Shown: positions 5,520 to 8,327 of the stretch, piece by piece | How positions within the stretch are numbered: position 1 is the first letter of the stretch | Layout of the letters: the number at the start of each line of letters is the position of its first letter | Assembly (NCBI GenBank): GCA_002292015.1 | Contig: DBBD01000023.1 | Coordinates: 1-8,327, forward strand | Source of the DNA: Firmicutes bacterium UBA993 | Lineage (GTDB): Bacteria > Bacillota > Dethiobacteria > DTU022 | Length of the DNA: 8,327 nt | Reading direction: 5' to 3' | The notes under the pieces: model-generated | Databases searched by the model: none | What the model was told of the DNA's origin: nothing | Seen by the model: only the letters and a program-made list of their open reading frames with translations | Program-made: the position numbers and the translations under genes

Positions 5520-6209
5520 TCATGCCCTAACATCCATATCCAAGCGATTAGGCTTAATGCCGAAGCGTGACCAGTGCTGCCCAACCGATCGTACAAACAT
5601 AGGGTGAACCAATTTGGCCCGCTGAGCCAGCCAGTCGCCTTGGTCGAACCGAAGATAAAGACCCTCAGCTGGTTTATCGCTGAGATGTGACTGTGATAAG
5701 AGTTCAGTTAATTCCGCGAGTGTAAATTGACCGCGGCCTATTTTGGGTACTTGAGATATGGCAATCGCTCGAAGAATTTTGTCTCGGTGAGGACAAGAAA
5801 GGAAACCTGCGGAAGATATATCGTAAATATCGAACCCAAGGAACCAGTCCGGCAATCGGTCATAGACGACCGAGTGCTGTGCATAGCACCATTCTCCGAA
5901 AAGAATATAGCGGTCGGTCAGCTCTTCGAAAAGAGAGTCGATTTTTGGAGCCAGCCATGATGCCAGTTTTTTCCACTGACCTGAGCTTGGAAGATGCAGG
6001 TACCCTCCTCTATTTTGGGCACGAACAATTCCTTCACCGTCAAAAGAGATACCAAGATTTGCCCCGTCAACCTTTTCTTCAACAACAACATCATGTCGGA
6101 GCAAATCATAGCGCTCGGATTCTGACAGGACTTTATCACCCCTGACTTCGATATCACCAAGAAGCGCCAGATGCGGAGTGGGGGGGAACTTGAAAAACTT
6201 GTCTTTCAT
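5520..6209 (-). CDS. ATP-dependent RNA ligase family protein (Rnl2-like nucleotidyltransferase)
   Basis: A 229-residue single-domain polynucleotide ligase, the usual size for stand-alone bacterial RNA ligases of the PF09414 type. All core motifs are visible in order: I, E-K46-V-D-G-A-N, with K46 as the adenylylated lysine; Ia, R63-A-Q-N-R-G-G; III, L-F-G-E-W (103-107); IIIa, W-F-L-G-F-D-I-Y-D (122-130); IV, A-E-G-L-Y-L-R-F (181-188); V, R197-A-K199-L-V. It should join 3'-OH and 5'-phosphate RNA ends through AMP-enzyme and AMP-RNA intermediates. No OB-fold or BRCT domain follows, arguing against a replicative DNA ligase. The ATG overlaps the stop of the PIN gene (ATGA), so the two are co-translated. 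It is the last gene of its operon; its stop lies 20 bases from the transposon end and the protein appears full length. Confidence 0.87.
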   Translation of the reverse strand: MKDKFFKFPPTPHLALLGDIEVRGDKVLSESERYDLLRHDVVVEEKVDGANLGISFDGEGIVRAQNRGGYLHLPSSGQWKKLASWLAPKIDSLFEELTDRYILFGEWCYAQHSVVYDRLPDWFLGFDIYDISSAGFLSCPHRDKILRAIAISQVPKIGRGQFTLAELTELLSQSHLSDKPAEGLYLRFDQGDWLAQRAKLVHPMFVRSVGQHWSRFGIKPNRLDMDVRA

Positions 6210-6739
6210 GCGCCCATTTTCTCTGTGTATTTATCCTTAACATAATCCGGACACAGAAAATGCACGGTAATCCCGACCTCGGCCAAGGCTTCTCTAAAGC
6301 CCCACCACTTGCTGTCCGTCGCCTGTAACACCGGCGGTTTTTTTGGATGCGCGTTCGAGACAGCGATGAATTTCCGATCAGCGGCATCAAATAGGGCCAA
6401 ATCCTTATGGTCAGGAAATTGATCGTAGGAATGGCTGTTCTTGGTGATTTCGATACGATCCACTTTATTTTGATCCCACTGATGGTCATGCACCCACTTA
6501 GCGAATGCGTAACCGACACCGGGTTGTCCGCTGAGTCCAAGATTTTCTAAGTACTCTTGGAAAATTTCACCCATGGCATCGAGTACGAGCCCACCTTTGG
6601 TGATGATGGCCTCAAGTTGGTGAACACATGCACCTACGCAGGCGTCTGGGACGTCTGAGAGCGATTCTGGCTTTGTTGCCAAATTCGCGACAACGGCTAC
6701 ATTCGTATCAACTATGCATTTAGTGAGGCATCTGATCAT
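6206..6739 (-). CDS. PIN-like nuclease domain protein
   Basis: A 177-residue protein with a PIN-fold acidic pattern: C-I-V-D11-T-N-V on the first strand, an acidic helix (G-E58-I-F-Q-E62-Y), F-D-A-A-D121-R-K-F-I-A-V-S, and Q-A-T-D142-S-K-W-W, then a closing strand near I-T-V-H-F-L. This is the order of metal-binding residues in PIN RNases (VapC, Smg6, tRNA-cleaving toxins). PIN enzymes cut with Mg2+ or Mn2+ and leave 5'-phosphate and 3'-OH ends. It is somewhat longer than VapC and has no small antitoxin gene beside it. Its ATG overlaps the ATPase stop by four bases with GGAGG seven bases upstream, and its own stop overlaps the ligase start. It is probably the effector nuclease controlled by the ATPase. 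The fold is well supported; the substrate is unknown. Confidence 0.8.
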   Translation of the reverse strand: MIRCLTKCIVDTNVAVVANLATKPESLSDVPDACVGACVHQLEAIITKGGLVLDAMGEIFQEYLENLGLSGQPGVGYAFAKWVHDHQWDQNKVDRIEITKNSHSYDQFPDHKDLALFDAADRKFIAVSNAHPKKPPVLQATDSKWWGFREALAEVGITVHFLCPDYVKDKYTEKMGA

Positions 6740-8142
6740 TCAGGAACCTCCGACTTTCTCCCGCTTTGCTTCGTACGCTTTTTTATCGCCGCCTTCGCGT
6801 GTGCGGCGATGTCGCCTATTTCATCGCCAAAGAAATTCTCCGGCCAGTTGCGGATGTTTCCAAATAGATCAATTTGCAACGGTTCCAGAGTAGTGGGAGT
6901 CTTGGTGATGTTGGCGAAATAAGCGGATACCTTGTCTTGTGACAATTTCTCTTCTGCAATCCGCCGTTGCAGTCGCCGCAAAAAATGCTCGGAGTGAGTC
7001 TCTATGATCAACTGGATATTTCTAGCAGCGCCTTTTCCCCAGGAATTGATAACATCGATCAGCACATCGGCCAAGGCTGACTGGGCGCTAGGGTGCAGAT
7101 GGATTTCAGGCTGTTCCATGAGGATGATCGAGCCTGGCGGTGCGTAGAAGCACTGCACGAGCACAGGAAGCACCTGGGAGATGCCAAAACCGACGTCCGG
7201 GAGATCGACCCAATTTTTCGATCCTTTGGTCCGGACCTTGACTTCGTATTCCTGTCGCTGCGCGGATATGGGATTGACTTTGAACTCATCAATCAGCCCC
7301 ATTTTTTTTAGCTCATGCGCAATAATTTCATCAAACAGCCTAGTTTTGCCCCGATAGCCTAGACTAATCTTTCTGCCCTTAGCAGCTAATATGGCCGCCA
7401 CAGTGTTTTCGCCGGCATATCCAACACTTTCGTGCTTGACACCTGTCCATGGATACAAACGTTCGGCCTTCATACGAAGCGGGCCAAGGTAACTCAGTAA
7501 ACGGAAAAATTTTTCATGTTCCAAATTGAGGTCTTTAACGAAATCTGCGTTCTGATGATAAGCAACCACTTCATCCGGAAAGCCATAAAATCGGACGGGC
7601 ACACCGGGGGACCAAGCCCGCCCTTGTTTTCGCGTTAGCGAATACTTCTCCGCGTCAACCTTGTATTCGCCCTTTGTGCCCGCCTTTCGCTCCATTCCAA
7701 TAGACATAGTATTGTCGTTATCTTTAAACACTTGGTATCTGAGGTGATTCACCATCAGAGGATGCTGGTCTTTGTCGCTCAATCCGACCTCAGCTCCAAA
7801 AGACATAGAATCCCCAGAAAAGGACTGCTTCAAGATCGGGTCCGTAAACTCCAATGCATCTTGCAAATCCCACTGATATTCAAAGGCTATTTTCTTGTCA
7901 GGGTCGCGGCCAAAAACCATGTCTTGATAGGAACCAAGTTGAACCGCCGAGGTCCTATCACCCGGATAGAACACTGCTTTGCGATCCGGTGATTCAACTG
8001 TCTGCTTCAACATCATCAAAAACTGTCCAATGCTCGATTTGCCTGAGCTGTTTGCACCAAAAAACAATGTAATCGGAGCCATGCGGATGCTGCCGGTATC
8101 TTCCCATATCTTGAAATTTTGTAGTCGCAATTTCCTTAGCAT
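6736..8142 (-). CDS. SMC/OLD-like AAA ATPase with DUF3696-type C-terminus
   Basis: A 468-residue ABC/SMC-class ATPase. It opens L-R-L-Q-N-F-K-I-W-E-D (5-15), with Walker A G-A-N-S-S-G-K-S at 29-36, an ABC-signature-like stretch G-F-G-I-S-Q-V-L-P at 318-326, Walker B I-I-L-M-E-Q-P-E-I-H-L-H-P (339-351), and a switch histidine in I-I-E-T-H-S-E-H-F (379-387). The central insertion (about 50-310) replaces the SMC coiled coil. The C-terminus with N-W-P-E-N-F-F (432-438) matches my memory of DUF3696 (COG4938-like). There is no TOPRIM nuclease domain, unlike true OLD proteins. Such ATPases act as sensors that control a partner effector in defence systems such as Septu or PARIS. Here the coupled partner is the PIN protein. 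The ATG directly follows the previous stop (TAA|ATG), with a near-perfect ribosome binding site. Confidence 0.9.
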   Translation of the reverse strand: MLRKLRLQNFKIWEDTGSIRMAPITLFFGANSSGKSSIGQFLMMLKQTVESPDRKAVFYPGDRTSAVQLGSYQDMVFGRDPDKKIAFEYQWDLQDALEFTDPILKQSFSGDSMSFGAEVGLSDKDQHPLMVNHLRYQVFKDNDNTMSIGMERKAGTKGEYKVDAEKYSLTRKQGRAWSPGVPVRFYGFPDEVVAYHQNADFVKDLNLEHEKFFRLLSYLGPLRMKAERLYPWTGVKHESVGYAGENTVAAILAAKGRKISLGYRGKTRLFDEIIAHELKKMGLIDEFKVNPISAQRQEYEVKVRTKGSKNWVDLPDVGFGISQVLPVLVQCFYAPPGSIILMEQPEIHLHPSAQSALADVLIDVINSWGKGAARNIQLIIETHSEHFLRRLQRRIAEEKLSQDKVSAYFANITKTPTTLEPLQIDLFGNIRNWPENFFGDEIGDIAAHAKAAIKKRTKQSGRKSEVPE

Positions 8143-8327
8143 TTAATCACCTCCCATTCTCGTTACCGCCTGATCGTACCACATCAGGAGCTTCGGGTCT
8201 TCCTGCAGGACGTTCTCAGGAATCTTCTGTGCCAAGCTGATGATCGTAGCGTAGTCGCGCTCCTGCCATGCTTTTTTGAATCCGGCGCGGACGGCCTCAA
8301 GGCGAAACACCTTCAGGCGCCTCTGGC
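8143..8327 (-). CDS. C-terminal end of an unidentified upstream operon gene (5' part outside the window)
   Basis: The minus-strand frame is open from the window edge for 60 codons to a TAA immediately before the ATPase ATG. The peptide reads like a genuine protein: amphipathic helices including V-R-A-G-F-K-K-A-W-Q-E-R-D-Y and I-P-E-N-V-L-Q-E-D-P-K-L-L-M-W-Y-D-Q-A, ending M-G-G-D. My impression from memory is that similar tails end large DNA methyltransferases or helicases in restriction-like defence loci, but I cannot verify this. Abutting stop and start and a ribosome binding site inside its last codons show that it shares the operon. Frame choice rests on uninterrupted coding character and this coupling. 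Confidence 0.65.
   Translation of the reverse strand, partial: QRRLKVFRLEAVRAGFKKAWQERDYATIISLAQKIPENVLQEDPKLLMWYDQAVTRMGGD
8147..8154 (-). promoter_or_regulatory. Near-perfect ribosome binding site of the ATPase gene, embedded in the preceding gene
   Basis: GGAGGTGA on the minus strand lies four bases before the ATPase ATG and inside the final codons (G-G-D) of the upstream gene. It matches the anti-Shine-Dalgarno sequence over eight bases, fixes the ATPase start, and implies that the ATPase is translated strongly and coupled to its predecessor. Confidence 0.85.

Noticed and set aside
6206..6739. PIN gene as a VapC toxin with an unseen VapB antitoxin
   Set aside because: Both sides are closed by 4-base overlaps with the ATPase and ligase genes, leaving no room for an antitoxin gene; the protein is also longer than usual VapC.
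1..8327. CRISPR array, tRNA, riboswitch or other structured RNA
   Set aside because: No regularly spaced repeats, cloverleaf or recognisable riboswitch is visible on reading through the intergenic regions, which are all short.

Overview
The window looks like a stretch of a bacterial defence/accessory island, probably from an anaerobic Firmicute of the Desulfotomaculum/Pelotomaculum type. That placement is an inference from strong GGAGGTGA-type ribosome binding sites, the gene style and the transposon type; there is no rRNA or housekeeping marker to fix it. Three blocks can be separated.

Block 1 (1-413, + strand) is the end of a small toxin-antitoxin-like operon. The last five codons of an upstream gene overlap, by ATGA, the start of a complete HEPN-domain protein of the UPF0332 type. 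The usual partner of such a protein is an MNT nucleotidyltransferase.

Block 2 (about 524-5499) is a complete-looking, roughly 5-kb transposon of the Mu/Tn7/Tn5053 (DDE transposase plus AAA ATPase) superfamily. I delimit it directly from the sequence. Each end carries two copies of an 18-bp motif in inverted orientation at the two ends, and a TGTT...AACA terminus lies exactly 9 bp outside the outermost copy on both sides. All six genes run leftward: a zinc-ribbon protein, a ParB-like protein, a 70-aa helix-turn-helix (HTH) protein, a 500-aa DD(35)E transposase, a TniB/ExeA-like ATPase and a 106-aa protein of unknown function. A strong leftward intrinsic terminator lies just inside the left end, and a hairpin terminator lies just inside the right end. 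The element carries no passenger genes. The DNA-binding N-terminus of the transposase appears to be encoded by the separate 70-aa gene in another frame. I see no target-site duplication.

Block 3 (5520-8327, - strand) is a tightly coupled operon: the C-terminus of an unidentified protein, then an SMC/OLD-like AAA ATPase of the DUF3696 type, a PIN-like nuclease, and an RNA ligase with all the nucleotidyltransferase motifs. The junctions are TAA|ATG, ATGA and ATGA. An ATPase, an RNA-cutting PIN domain and an RNA-sealing ligase in one operon make a plausible phage-defence or RNA damage/repair system. This is the most interesting biology in the window, together with the ParB-bearing transposon inserted 20 bp downstream of it.
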